Of a stretch of DNA of 64,000 nucleotides, positions 42,609 through 50,863 are shown piece after piece. Origin of the DNA: Actinomycetes bacterium (lineage in GTDB: Bacteria; Actinomycetota; Actinomycetes; Actinomycetales; Microbacteriaceae); NCBI GenBank assembly GCA_023386365.1, contig JAEWJX010000096.1:1-64000 (forward strand), written 5' to 3'. Each line of letters opens with the position of its first letter. Positions within the stretch are counted from its first letter, which is position 1. The notes under the pieces are model-generated. The model made no database searches. It saw only the letters and a program-made list of their open reading frames with translations, and was not told where the DNA came from. Both the position numbers and the translations under genes were made by a program.

Positions 42609-43205
42609 ATGGCCGAGCAGCCGAGCGACGGGGACGCCATCCGGGCAGCCCTGCGCTACCGGCTGGACCGCTTCCGGCGCGAGGAGCTCGGCGAGGAGGT
42701 TCCCGACGAGGAGGGACCGACCCGCGGCCCCACCCAGGCTGAACGGGCAGCGGCGGCCGAGATCGCCGTCCAGCAGGCGATGCGTCGCGGCGACTTCGAC
42801 AACCTGCCGGGGGCCGGCAAGCCGCTCCCGGGTCTGAACGTCGACGCCCGCCACGACCCGGACTGGTGGATGCGTCGCAAGATCGAGCGGGAACAGCTGC
42901 GCGGCATCGGCCCGGCCGCCTACACGCTGCGCACCGAGGACGCCGGCCTCGACGAGACACTCGACGCCCTGCACCGGCCGGATGAGGTGCGCGCCGCCGT
43001 CGAGGACTTCAACGCCCGCGTCATCGAGGCGAGGCGCCAACTACTCGGCGGCCCGCCCGTCGTCACCGCTCTCAGAGACGTGGATGCGGAACTCGCCGCC
43101 TGGGAGCAGCGCCGCGTCGACCGGCGGGCGACCGCCGTGGACCCCACCGAGCCACCCCGCCGTCGCCGCTGGCGCGGCCGCGGCCACCACCGCGCCGACG
43201 TGTAG
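42609..43205 (+). CDS. DUF1992 (DnaJ-related) protein
   Basis: This 198-residue protein has the DUF1992 signature AAEIAVQQAMRRGDFDNLPG and GAGKPLPG near residues 40-75, and a basic C-terminus (PPRRRRWRGRGHHRADV). The domain is also found in DNAJC28-like proteins, but its function is unclear. ATG 42609 lies 6 nt after TAGCCT (42597-42602), which shares its TAG with the upstream gene's stop. Confidence 0.9.
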   Translation: MAEQPSDGDAIRAALRYRLDRFRREELGEEVPDEEGPTRGPTQAERAAAAEIAVQQAMRRGDFDNLPGAGKPLPGLNVDARHDPDWWMRRKIEREQLRGIGPAAYTLRTEDAGLDETLDALHRPDEVRAAVEDFNARVIEARRQLLGGPPVVTALRDVDAELAAWEQRRVDRRATAVDPTEPPRRRRWRGRGHHRADV

Positions 43206-43293
43206 CCCGGCGCCGGATGTATCACCACCGCATCCGCCCCCTCCTCACAGGTGACGCCGCCCGGCCCCGGGCCGCGGGTGAGGAGAGGCTCGA

Positions 43294-44781
43294 ATGGCCA
43301 ACGTGGCGATGTGGAACGCGGGCGACCGGCCCGCCGTGCGGATCAACTGGGACAGCTTCGTCGCCCAGGGTTTCGACACGGCGTGGCGCGATGCCGTGAC
43401 GGATGCGCTCATCAACGCGTACACGCGGTGGATGGCGGCGGGCGTCGACTGCCGGCCGCGGTTCGAGGGCTACACGACCCGCACCCAGCCCGACGACGGC
43501 GAGATCCTCGTCACCTCGAACGAGCGGCACTTCACGTCGTCGCGGATCGCGTCGACGTTCGGCAGCTGGCGGAAGGCGTCGCTCGTCATCCACCGACGCA
43601 ACGGCTCCGACCCCACCTTCCCGCAGTGGAACTTCGTGCCCCACAACGCGGTCGTCGGCCAGATCGACCTGCAGGGCATCTTCACCCACGAGCTGGGGCA
43701 CTGCTTCTGGCTCGACGACACCAGCGGCGACCAGACCATGAACGGCGGCTACGAGTACCACCGCCAGCGTCTCGGCCCTTGGCCGCTCGACCTCGACGGC
43801 GTGCACGGCATCTACCCGGGGATGACCCGCAACCGGATGCGTGCGTTCGCCTCGAGCGACGGCGTCACCTGGAGCCCGCGCTCCAGCGCCCTCACGTCGA
43901 TGGGCAGCAGCGACGCCCGCACCACCAGCTCGCCGAACGTCACCTCGATCGGCGGCACCGGGCGGCTGCTCGCCAGCTGGGCGATCCCCAACCAGATCCC
44001 GTCGCACATCCGCACCGACGTCACGAACGTGATCACCCCGCCGTGGTTCTTCTACGGCGGCGAACGCTCCCTGTGGGGTCCGACGGTGGCGGATGCCGAC
44101 GACGGCACCCTGCTGTGGGCGTGGGCCTGGGGTGAGGATGGCCGCATCCGCGTCGCACGCAGCACCAACGAGGGCTCCAACTGGGGCTTCGTCGGGGCAC
44201 CCGCCGGAGCCGCCACCGCCAGCAAGGTGGGGCTCGCGTCGACCCGCGTCGGCAACCAGAAGGTGTGGATGCTGGCCTGGTCGCACATCGACCGCGCCGC
44301 CCAGAACGACACCGGCCAGCTGCGGGTGAGTCTCTCGTTCGACGACGGCGGCTCGTGGACCGCACCCGTCAACGTCGGTCCCAGCTATCGGGCCCTCAAC
44401 GGCGTCAGCCTCGCCGCATCCCCGTCGAACCAGTTCGTGCTGGCGTTCGCGTGGGGCAACCGCAGCATCGTGCACCGAAACCTGGTGCGCTCGCTCGACC
44501 TGTCGGTGGCGGGCGGGGCCGTGTCGGTCGGCAAGGCGGCCACCCACAACGGGGCGAGCCGCATCCAGCCGAGCGTCGTGTTCCATCCGGCCACCAACCG
44601 GTTCATCCTCGCCTACCGCGAGCAGAACTACCTCACCTCGATCCGCGTCACCCGCCGCGGCTGGAACAGCTACAGCGGGTGGCCGGCCGCCACCCAGATC
44701 CCGGTCACCTCCCACACCGCCCCCGCGCTGGCCGTCGACCGCAGAAGCGGTCAACTGACGGTCTGGTACGCAGTCGACTGA
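43294..44781 (+). CDS. Putative zinc metalloprotease with sialidase-like beta-propeller tail, no signal peptide
   Basis: The 495-residue protein has a zinc motif HELGHCFWLDD (about residues 132-142) where HExxH is followed by a third ligand Asp at the matrixin/snapalysin position, although the usual Gly in between is Trp. A Met-turn candidate is QTMNGGYEY. The C-terminal part (185-495) has repeated WSPR/WTAPVNVG-type and FxSSDGVTW elements like BNR/sialidase propellers. No signal peptide or helix is visible, which is odd for a protease of this class. AGGAGAGG supports ATG 43294. The next gene follows after 27 nt and may form an operon. Confidence 0.75.
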   Translation: MANVAMWNAGDRPAVRINWDSFVAQGFDTAWRDAVTDALINAYTRWMAAGVDCRPRFEGYTTRTQPDDGEILVTSNERHFTSSRIASTFGSWRKASLVIHRRNGSDPTFPQWNFVPHNAVVGQIDLQGIFTHELGHCFWLDDTSGDQTMNGGYEYHRQRLGPWPLDLDGVHGIYPGMTRNRMRAFASSDGVTWSPRSSALTSMGSSDARTTSSPNVTSIGGTGRLLASWAIPNQIPSHIRTDVTNVITPPWFFYGGERSLWGPTVADADDGTLLWAWAWGEDGRIRVARSTNEGSNWGFVGAPAGAATASKVGLASTRVGNQKVWMLAWSHIDRAAQNDTGQLRVSLSFDDGGSWTAPVNVGPSYRALNGVSLAASPSNQFVLAFAWGNRSIVHRNLVRSLDLSVAGGAVSVGKAATHNGASRIQPSVVFHPATNRFILAYREQNYLTSIRVTRRGWNSYSGWPAATQIPVTSHTAPALAVDRRSGQLTVWYAVD

Positions 44782-44808
44782 ACACCACCCCCACACAAGG
44801 AGAGAGCA

Positions 44809-45459
44809 ATGGTCGTCTACCTGACCACCCGTTTCCCGCTGTTCGACCGGTTGCGTGTCGCCGAGGTGGTCGCGCGCGTGCGCGTCCTCGGTGTCGTCGG
44901 CACGGAGCACCGCGACGTCGTCGGAGAGGATGGCGTCGCGTTCGAACTGCTGACGGTCGAACTGTCGGTGCGCGAGGTACTGCGCGGCGAACTCGACGGC
45001 AAGAGGATCACCGTGCCGCTGGTGCGGGATCCGAAGACCGACGACCCGCTCGCCTACCTCGGCGGGGAGGGCAGCGAGCTGATCGCGCTACTGCAACACG
45101 ATGTGCGCTTCGGTGCGGCGATCGACACCGGCCTGCGGCTGCTCGACGACGAGAAGCTGGAGCCGATCGACCCCGAGGACCGCGCCGCCGCGACCACCCT
45201 CTCGGAGGTGCGCGAGATGCTGGACCGCATCGCCGAGGAGGAGAAGCGGGAACTCGAGGAGCTGAACGTGTGGGAGCCGCGCTACGAGTCGCTGCGTCCC
45301 CGCCGGTTCACCGAGCTGGCCCCGACGAGTCGTCTCGGCCTGGCCCAGCTCGAGGAGGCGATGAAGCTGGCCGAGGCGCTCTCCGCGGAGGCGCTCGGCG
45401 AGCCGGTCGACATCGAGGCGGATGAAGACAAGGTCACGGGCAAGAACCCGCGCCGCTAG
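44809..45459 (+). CDS. Soluble protein of unknown function paired with the protease-like gene
   Basis: The 216-residue acidic protein has an N-terminal beta-rich part (to residue 125) with ELLTVELSVREVLRGELDGK and a helical, charged second half (MLDRIAEEEKRELEELNVWE). No family is recognised. AAGGAGAGAGC lies before ATG 44809. The 27-nt spacing to the metalloprotease-like gene suggests joint expression, so a partner, substrate or inhibitor role is possible but unproven. Confidence 0.8.
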   Translation: MVVYLTTRFPLFDRLRVAEVVARVRVLGVVGTEHRDVVGEDGVAFELLTVELSVREVLRGELDGKRITVPLVRDPKTDDPLAYLGGEGSELIALLQHDVRFGAAIDTGLRLLDDEKLEPIDPEDRAAATTLSEVREMLDRIAEEEKRELEELNVWEPRYESLRPRRFTELAPTSRLGLAQLEEAMKLAEALSAEALGEPVDIEADEDKVTGKNPRR

Positions 45460-45942
45460 TCAGTCGATGTCGAGGTCGAAGTAGCGCTCGTCGTCGCGGA
45501 TGCCGGCGGACCGCCGCAGGAACTCCTCGGTCCGCCGCGCGCGGTACTGCTGGATGCGTGTCGTCGCGACCCCGACGAGGATCGCCACGACGGAGCCCGT
45601 CAGCGCGACGATGATGAACGCGCGCCGGTCGAGCATGATCTCGGAAGTGAGCGCCATCACGCCGGTGCCGGCGAGCACGATGCCGATCAGCAGGAGCACA
45701 CTGCGCGACAACCGCTGCCACGTCGGCCGCAGGTACAGGATGGGGCCGACGATCGCCGCCGACGCCAGCCCGACGAGCGCACCGAACGACATCATCAGGA
45801 TGCCGACGACCTCGACGTCTTCGATTCCGAAGTACAGGCGCGCCCCGTAGAACAGGCCCGCGTAGATCATGTTGGCGACCTGCCCCAGGGCCGAGCCGAC
45901 GACGAGGCCGAGGGTGGCTCCGGCCGGGCTGATGCTCGCCAT
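45460..45942 (-). CDS. Small membrane protein, four helices, unknown function
   Basis: The 160-residue protein has four hydrophobic segments (about 7-30, 42-70, 80-102, 108-128) and a charged tail ending DDERYFDLDID. No family recognised. GGAGGAGG lies before ATG 45942, and TAGGCT (45978-45973) upstream is a -10 candidate. It converges on the previous gene with no gap. Confidence 0.8.
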   Translation of the reverse strand: MASISPAGATLGLVVGSALGQVANMIYAGLFYGARLYFGIEDVEVVGILMMSFGALVGLASAAIVGPILYLRPTWQRLSRSVLLLIGIVLAGTGVMALTSEIMLDRRAFIIVALTGSVVAILVGVATTRIQQYRARRTEEFLRRSAGIRDDERYFDLDID

Positions 45943-45984
45943 CCCGCCTCCTCCGCCGCAGATCGTGGAGTGAGCCTACTGGCG

Positions 45985-46830
45985 CTACGCCTCGCGTGTG
46001 ATCTCGACGGTCACGAACAGCTTCGAGCTCGACGGCCCCGCGTACACACCGCGCAGGGGTGCGACGTCGTTGTAGTCGCGGCCGCGGCCCACGATCACGT
46101 GACGTTCGCCGATGTCGATCAGGTTCGTGGGGTCGAAGCCGTGCCACTGGCCGCAGTACCACTCCACCCACGCGTGGGACTCGCCGGCGACGGTCACGCC
46201 GACCGCGGCATCCGGTTGTGGGTGCAGGTACCCCGATACATAGCGGGCGGCGATGCCGACCGAGCGCAGCGCGCCGATGGCGAGGTGCGTGATGTCCTGG
46301 CAGACACCCTTGCGGTGCTCCCACGCCTCCATCGCCGTCGTGTGCACGCCGGTGACGCCGGGCATGTACTCGATGCGTTCGCCGATCGCGGTGCAGATCG
46401 CGAGTGCCGCGGCGCACGGGTCGGCGTGTTCGGCGACCAGCTTCCGGGCCAGGTCGACGACCTCCTGCGGGGGCCGGGTGCGGGGCGTCTGCGCCAGCTG
46501 CTCCACGTAGGCGGTGGCGCGTGCCGTCTCGACGGCCAGCTCGTCCCAGGTGAGTTCGCGTTCGACGTGGTCGCGCGACCGCACCTCGATGAGGCTCGTC
46601 GCGGTGAGGCTCAACTCCGAGTGCTGGTTGAGGATCTCGAAGCTCGACACCCGGGTGCCCCAGTAGTCGACGTAGCTGTGCGTGCTCGACATGGGCGAGA
46701 TGTCGAGGTTCGAATACAGCACCAGTTGACCGTCGCCGGTGACGGGCAGCATCCGGGCCTCGTTGTACGACGCGGTCGCCGCCCCCTCGTACTGGAACCC
46801 GGTGACGTGCCGGATGCGCAGGCGGTTCAT
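45985..46830 (-). CDS. Transglutaminase-like cysteine protease-fold protein
   Basis: The 281-residue protein has an N-terminal beta domain (RIRHVTGFQYEGAATASYNE) and a transglutaminase core with the triad Cys in HRKGVCQDITHL, His in GESHAWVEWY and Asp in HGFDPTN. It is the third gene of the conserved ATP-grasp / alpha-E / transglutaminase operon and overlaps the alpha-E gene by 4 nt (ATGA). The operon is widespread in bacteria and has been proposed to make and break peptide-like amide bonds; no product is established. Confidence 0.93.
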   Translation of the reverse strand: MNRLRIRHVTGFQYEGAATASYNEARMLPVTGDGQLVLYSNLDISPMSSTHSYVDYWGTRVSSFEILNQHSELSLTATSLIEVRSRDHVERELTWDELAVETARATAYVEQLAQTPRTRPPQEVVDLARKLVAEHADPCAAALAICTAIGERIEYMPGVTGVHTTAMEAWEHRKGVCQDITHLAIGALRSVGIAARYVSGYLHPQPDAAVGVTVAGESHAWVEWYCGQWHGFDPTNLIDIGERHVIVGRGRDYNDVAPLRGVYAGPSSSKLFVTVEITREA

Positions 46831-47756
46831 GTGGACTCCCCCGCCCAGCTGGGTGCCGCGTTGGTCGGGAAGTAGCGCTGCCGGATCGCTTCGGATGCGG
46901 CGCTGGTGGCCAGTTGCACGTTGTCCATATGTCGGGGCAGGTCGTCGATGATGTCGGCGATGGGCCGGTACTCCAGCTCGGAGCGGATCTGCCCGAGCAG
47001 TCGCTGCGCGTGGTCGGAGACGCCCACCCGATCCGCCCGCGGTTCGATCTCGCGCAGGCATTGCTCGGCGCGGGTGACCGAGAACAGGATGCTGCGCGGG
47101 AAGAGTCGGTCCAGCAACAGGAACTCGGCCGCGTTGCGGGCGCTCGGCACCCCGCGGTAGGTGCGCAGGTAGGCCTCGTAGGCGCCCACCGAACGCAGGA
47201 TGGTGGTCCAGCTGGGCCCGGACGCTTCGGTGAGCGAGCGGGTGGCGAGCAGCCGCGCCGTCATATCGGCCCGCTCGATGGAGCGACCCAGGGTGAAGAA
47301 CGAGTACGCCTCGTCGCGGCTGGTCGACGACTCGATGATGCCGACGGCGAGCGCCGCACGTTCGCGCACCCATCCGAAGAACTCGTGCACCTTGTCGGTG
47401 GGCACCTTACGCGGCATGCGGGCGCGGGTGGTGTTGAGCACCTCCCACAGTTCGGTCGACACCACCTCGCGGGCACGACGCGCGTTCTCGCGTGCGGCGG
47501 CCAATGAGTAGGCGATGGACGCCGGCTGGTTGCGGTCGACGGCGAGGATCGACAGCACATCGGCCCGGGTGACCTCAGCGTCCGGGCCCACGTCGGCGCC
47601 CATGACGCTCAACAGCGAGCGGCAGGCGATGTCTTCCTCGATCCACGGGTCTTCGAGGAGCAGCTGCAGGTGCACGTCGAGGATGCGGGCGGTGCCGTCG
47701 CTGCGTTCGATGTAGCGGCCGATCCAGAAGAGGGATTCGGCGATGCGGCTCAGCAT
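46827..47756 (-). CDS. Alpha-E domain protein (DUF403)
   Basis: This 309-residue all-helical protein opens MLSRIAESLFWIGRYIERSD, the hallmark of the alpha-E domain, with LGRSIERADMTARLLATR in the middle. Its biochemical role is unknown; it always accompanies circularly permuted ATP-grasp proteins and may bind their product or substrate. ATG 47756 overlaps the ATP-grasp stop by 7 nt. Confidence 0.93.
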   Translation of the reverse strand: MLSRIAESLFWIGRYIERSDGTARILDVHLQLLLEDPWIEEDIACRSLLSVMGADVGPDAEVTRADVLSILAVDRNQPASIAYSLAAARENARRAREVVSTELWEVLNTTRARMPRKVPTDKVHEFFGWVRERAALAVGIIESSTSRDEAYSFFTLGRSIERADMTARLLATRSLTEASGPSWTTILRSVGAYEAYLRTYRGVPSARNAAEFLLLDRLFPRSILFSVTRAEQCLREIEPRADRVGVSDHAQRLLGQIRSELEYRPIADIIDDLPRHMDNVQLATSAASEAIRQRYFPTNAAPSWAGEST

Positions 47757-49378
47757 GTCGGCTCCGCTTCGCGGGTCTGCTGCTGCTGTTGCTGCTGGTC
47801 GCGGCGGGGTCCGTCCTGCGGGTTGTGGTCTTGGAGGTGCGATTCGGTGATCACCGGGATCGACTGGGTGATGGCGGCCTGCTCGGCGACAAGGCTCTGG
47901 ATGGAGTGGTCGGCTGCGGCGCTTGGGTCGGTGCCGACGACCCAGGTGTCTTTCGATCCGCCGCCCTGCGAGCTGTTGACGACGAGCTGACCCTCCGGCA
48001 GGGCCACCCGCGTGAGTCCGCCGGGCAGCACCCACACGTCGTTGCCGTCGTTCACGGCGAAGGGCCGCAGGTCGGCGTGACGCGGGCGCAGGCCGTCGTC
48101 GACGAGGGTGGGGATGGTGGAGAGCTGCACCACGGGCTGCGCGATCCAGCCGCGCGGGTCGCGCAGCAGTCGCGTGCGCAGTTCGTCCAACTGCGGGCGT
48201 GACGCATCCGGACCCACCACGAGGCCCTTGCCGCCCGATCCGTCGACCGGCTTCACGACAAGTTCGTCGAGGCGGTCGAGCACCTCTTCGAGGGCGCCCG
48301 GCTCTTCGAGCCGCCAGGTGTCGACGTTGGGCAGGATCGGGTCTTCGCCGAGGTAGTACCGGATGAGGTCGGGCAGGTAGGTGTAGACGAGCTTGTCGTC
48401 GGCGACTCCGTTGCCGACCGCGTTCGCGATGGTGACGTTGCCGAGGCGTGCCGCGAGCATGAGGCCCGGCGAGCCGAGCATCGAGTCGGCGCGGAACTGC
48501 AGCGGGTCGAGGAACTCGTCGTCGACGCGTCGGTAGATGACGTCGACGCGGGTGGGTCCGGCGGTGGTGCGCATGAACACGCGACCCCCGGAGCAGAACA
48601 GGTCGCGGCCCTCCACCAGTTCGACGCCCATGAGGCGGGCGAGCAGGGTGTGCTCGAAGTAGGCGGAGTTGTAGACGCCGGGCGTGAGCACCACGACCGT
48701 GGGGTCGTCGATGCCGTCGGGCGCCGCAGCACGGAGTGCGCCGAGCAGCCGCTGCGGGTAGTCGCCGACCGGCCGCACCCGCATCGAGACGAACAGTTCG
48801 GGGAGGGTCTGCGCCATCACCCGGCGGTTCGAGATCACGTATGAGACGCCGCTCGGCACCCGCACGTTGTCTTCGAGCACGCGCCAGGCGCCCTGCTCGT
48901 CGCGGATGAGGTCGATGCCCGACACCTGGATGCGCACGCCGTTCGCGGGTTCGATGCCGGCGGCCTGGCGGTGGAAGTGGCTGGACGAGCTGATGAGGCT
49001 GGCGGGGATGACGCCGTCGAGCACGGCGCGCTGCGTGCCGTACACATCCGAGAGGAACGCTTCGAGGGCTTTCACCCGCTGCTTCACACCGGATTCGACG
49101 GTGCGCCATTCGGCCTGCTCGATCACCCGCGGCACGGCGTCGAGCGGGAACGGGCGTTCCTCGCCGGCGAAGTCGAAGGTGACACCCTGAGCCAGGTAGG
49201 AGTTCTCGAGCGACTCGGTGCGGCCGCGCAGCTCTTCTTGGGTCATGCGGGCGAGGGCGGCGTGGATCTCGCGGTACGAGCCGCGGGCGGCATCCGCTGC
49301 GGAGAACATCTCGTCCCAGGGCGGAGCCCCGGCGCGTCCGGTCGCGACCGCGCCGTATCCCTCGAAGAGGTCTCCCAT
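47750..49378 (-). CDS. Circularly permuted ATP-grasp type 2 protein
   Basis: The 542-residue enzyme has the family's early NSYLAQGVTFDFAGEERPFP region, RVLEDNVRVPSGVSYVISNR, YRRVDDEFLDPLQF, NAVGNGVADDKLVY and VVKPVDGSGGKGLVVGP (ATP loop). It probably forms amide bonds using ATP. A Gln-rich C-terminal stretch (seven Gln in a row with RD before it) is unusual. ATG 49378 lies 6 nt after TAGGCT (49390-49385), so the three-gene operon starts from a leaderless promoter. A separate small transcript candidate lies upstream. Confidence 0.94.
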   Translation of the reverse strand: MGDLFEGYGAVATGRAGAPPWDEMFSAADAARGSYREIHAALARMTQEELRGRTESLENSYLAQGVTFDFAGEERPFPLDAVPRVIEQAEWRTVESGVKQRVKALEAFLSDVYGTQRAVLDGVIPASLISSSSHFHRQAAGIEPANGVRIQVSGIDLIRDEQGAWRVLEDNVRVPSGVSYVISNRRVMAQTLPELFVSMRVRPVGDYPQRLLGALRAAAPDGIDDPTVVVLTPGVYNSAYFEHTLLARLMGVELVEGRDLFCSGGRVFMRTTAGPTRVDVIYRRVDDEFLDPLQFRADSMLGSPGLMLAARLGNVTIANAVGNGVADDKLVYTYLPDLIRYYLGEDPILPNVDTWRLEEPGALEEVLDRLDELVVKPVDGSGGKGLVVGPDASRPQLDELRTRLLRDPRGWIAQPVVQLSTIPTLVDDGLRPRHADLRPFAVNDGNDVWVLPGGLTRVALPEGQLVVNSSQGGGSKDTWVVGTDPSAAADHSIQSLVAEQAAITQSIPVITESHLQDHNPQDGPRRDQQQQQQQTREAEPTC

Positions 49379-49470
49379 GGGCCGAGCCTATTCCTGCGAT
49401 GTTGCGCCGTTGTTTCCGGGGCCGGGGGGCTTGACGTCGCGGATCGCACCTGCGATGGGGAGGAGCGGAG

Positions 49471-49578
49471 AAAAGGGAAACGGCCCGCCGAGGGGGATCG
49501 GGCGGGCCGTCTCGCGAAGCGCGATGCGCTTCGGGTGATCTCCCGCGGCGACGACCACCACAGCGTCGCCGCGGGAAT
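49471..49578 (-). ncRNA. Candidate small RNA with three hairpins and intrinsic terminator
   Basis: On the minus strand a -10-like TACCAT (49590-49585) is followed by three hairpins. They are CCCGCGGCGACG with its complement (12 bp, 10-nt loop), CGAAGCGC/GCGCTTCG (8 bp, 3-nt loop), and ACGGCCCGCC/GGCGGGCCGT (10 bp) followed by the T-rich TTTCCCTTTTC, a good terminator. The ATP-grasp operon has its own promoter further left, so this looks like an independent RNA of about 105 nt. An overlapping small reading frame (49388-49582) runs through the terminator and is not convincing. The rest of 49379-49691 holds promoters and the iron box only. Confidence 0.5.
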
Positions 49579-49651
49579 GCATTCATGGTAAGCAGCGAGG
49601 CTGAGTGTCCGCCTCGCGCAGGCTGGGAAATCGTCCACTGGTTGCGATCCC

Positions 49652-49685
49652 GCAGGTAAGGGTTACCTAACTCCTGACCTATGAT
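49652..49685 (+). promoter_or_regulatory. hmuT promoter with DtxR/IdeR-type iron box
   Basis: The 19-bp site 49652-49670 (core AGGTAAGGGTTACCTAA) agrees with the DtxR consensus TWAGGTWAGSCTWACCTWA at 16 of 19 positions. It lies over the -35 zone of a -10 TATGAT (49680-49685) that is 6 nt before the hmuT GTG. Iron-loaded repressor should shut hmuT off. The site also faces the candidate sRNA, about 60 bp away on the other strand. Confidence 0.85.
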
Positions 49686-49691
49686 GGATGC

Positions 49692-50792
49692 GTGACCCGA
49701 ACTCTCCGCGCCGCGCTGGGCGCCATCGCCGCGGCCGCCCTGCTGGCCGGATGCGCGTCGCCCGGCTCCGCCGCGAACCCGGGCACCCCCGCACCGAGCG
49801 GCGACACCCGCCCGCTCTCCGAGCTGGAGCTCTACCCCGACCCGAAGACGGTCGAAGGTCCGAGCACGGCGGTCGTCGCATCCGCCGCGGTCGAGCCGGT
49901 CGTCGAGAACCCGGCGCAGACGCTGCCCGCCACCGTCGTCTCGCGCGACCCCGACGGCGACCGCGACATCGTCGTCGACGACACCTCCCGGGTTCTCGCC
50001 CTCGACATCGCCGGCTCCCTCGCGGCCACCGTGTGGGGGCTGGGCCTCGGCGACACCCTCGTCGGGCGCGACATGTCGACCACCTTCCCCGGCACCGAAG
50101 ACCTTCCGGTGGTCACCTCGGGCGCCCACGCCGTGAACGGCGAAAGTGTGCTCGCGCTCCGGCCGACCCTCGTGATCACCGATGGCAGCATCGGCCCGCG
50201 CGACGTGCTCGAACAGTTGCGCGAGTCGGGCGTCACGGTCGTGTTCGTCGACAACGAGTCGAGCTTCGCCGGCGCCGCCGCCCTCGCCCGCCATGTCGGC
50301 GAAACGATGGGCGTGGCCGACGTCGGCGACCAGCTCGCCGAGCGCATCACGGCACAGGTCGACGAGACCGTCGCCCAGATCGCCGCGATCGCCCCCGCAT
50401 CCGCCGACGCGAAGCTGCGCGTCATGTTCCTCTATCTGCGCGGCGGATCCGGCATCTACTACCTGTTCGGCGAGGAGTCGGGCGCGAGCGAACTGATCCA
50501 GGGGCTCGGCGCCCGCGACATCGCCGGCGAGCTCGGGTGGAAAGGCTCCACCCCGATGACCGACGAGGCGATGATCGAGGCCGACCCCGACCTGATCCTC
50601 GTGATGACCGACGGCATCGAATCCGCGGGCGGTGTCGACGGGCTGCTCGCCGCGAAACCGGCGATCGCCCTCACCCAGGCCGGGCAGCACCGCCGCTTCG
50701 TCGACATGGCCGACGGCGACATCCTCAGCTTCGGCCCGCGGTCGGCGCTCGTCCTCGACGCGCTCGCCCGCGCCCTCTACGCCCAGCCCTGA
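49692..50792 (+). CDS. hmuT: Heme-binding lipoprotein of an ABC importer
   Basis: The 366-residue protein has a lipoprotein signal (LLAGC, Cys21) and a TroA/BtuF-type binding fold with RVLALDIAGSLAATVWGLGL, ESVLALRPTLVITDGSIGP, VVFVDNESSF and MFLYLRGGSGIYYLFGEESG, the last typical of HmuT proteins. It should deliver heme to HmuUV, encoded 11.5 kb away. Leaderless GTG start at 49692, iron-box promoter. The polar segment 22-75 is a longer linker than usual. Confidence 0.92.
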   Translation: MTRTLRAALGAIAAAALLAGCASPGSAANPGTPAPSGDTRPLSELELYPDPKTVEGPSTAVVASAAVEPVVENPAQTLPATVVSRDPDGDRDIVVDDTSRVLALDIAGSLAATVWGLGLGDTLVGRDMSTTFPGTEDLPVVTSGAHAVNGESVLALRPTLVITDGSIGPRDVLEQLRESGVTVVFVDNESSFAGAAALARHVGETMGVADVGDQLAERITAQVDETVAQIAAIAPASADAKLRVMFLYLRGGSGIYYLFGEESGASELIQGLGARDIAGELGWKGSTPMTDEAMIEADPDLILVMTDGIESAGGVDGLLAAKPAIALTQAGQHRRFVDMADGDILSFGPRSALVLDALARALYAQP

Positions 50793-50838
50793 CCGGCACA
50801 CGCCGCGGCCAGCCGTGGGCATCCGCGGTCGGTCGGTT

Positions 50839-50844
50839 TAGGCT
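50839..50844 (+). promoter_or_regulatory. -10 element of the REC-PIG-L operon
   Basis: TAGGCT would start transcription near 50851, giving a short leader with AGGGG (50853-50857) before ATG 50864. No clear -35 is visible. The 71-nt gap after hmuT and this element suggest the seven-gene operon is transcribed separately. Confidence 0.5.
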
Positions 50845-50863
50845 CGATGATCAGGGGTGCCAG

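Noticed and set aside
49388..49582. 64-codon minus-strand frame in the hmuT/ATP-grasp gap as a leader peptide gene
   Set aside because: It runs through three strong hairpins and a terminator, lacks a ribosome site, and has no family likeness. An RNA element explains the sequence better.
46827..50822. 1331-codon minus-strand frame across the alpha-E, ATP-grasp and hmuT genes
   Set aside because: Only its end is real (the alpha-E protein). The rest is out-of-frame or antisense read-through of genes with clear domains.
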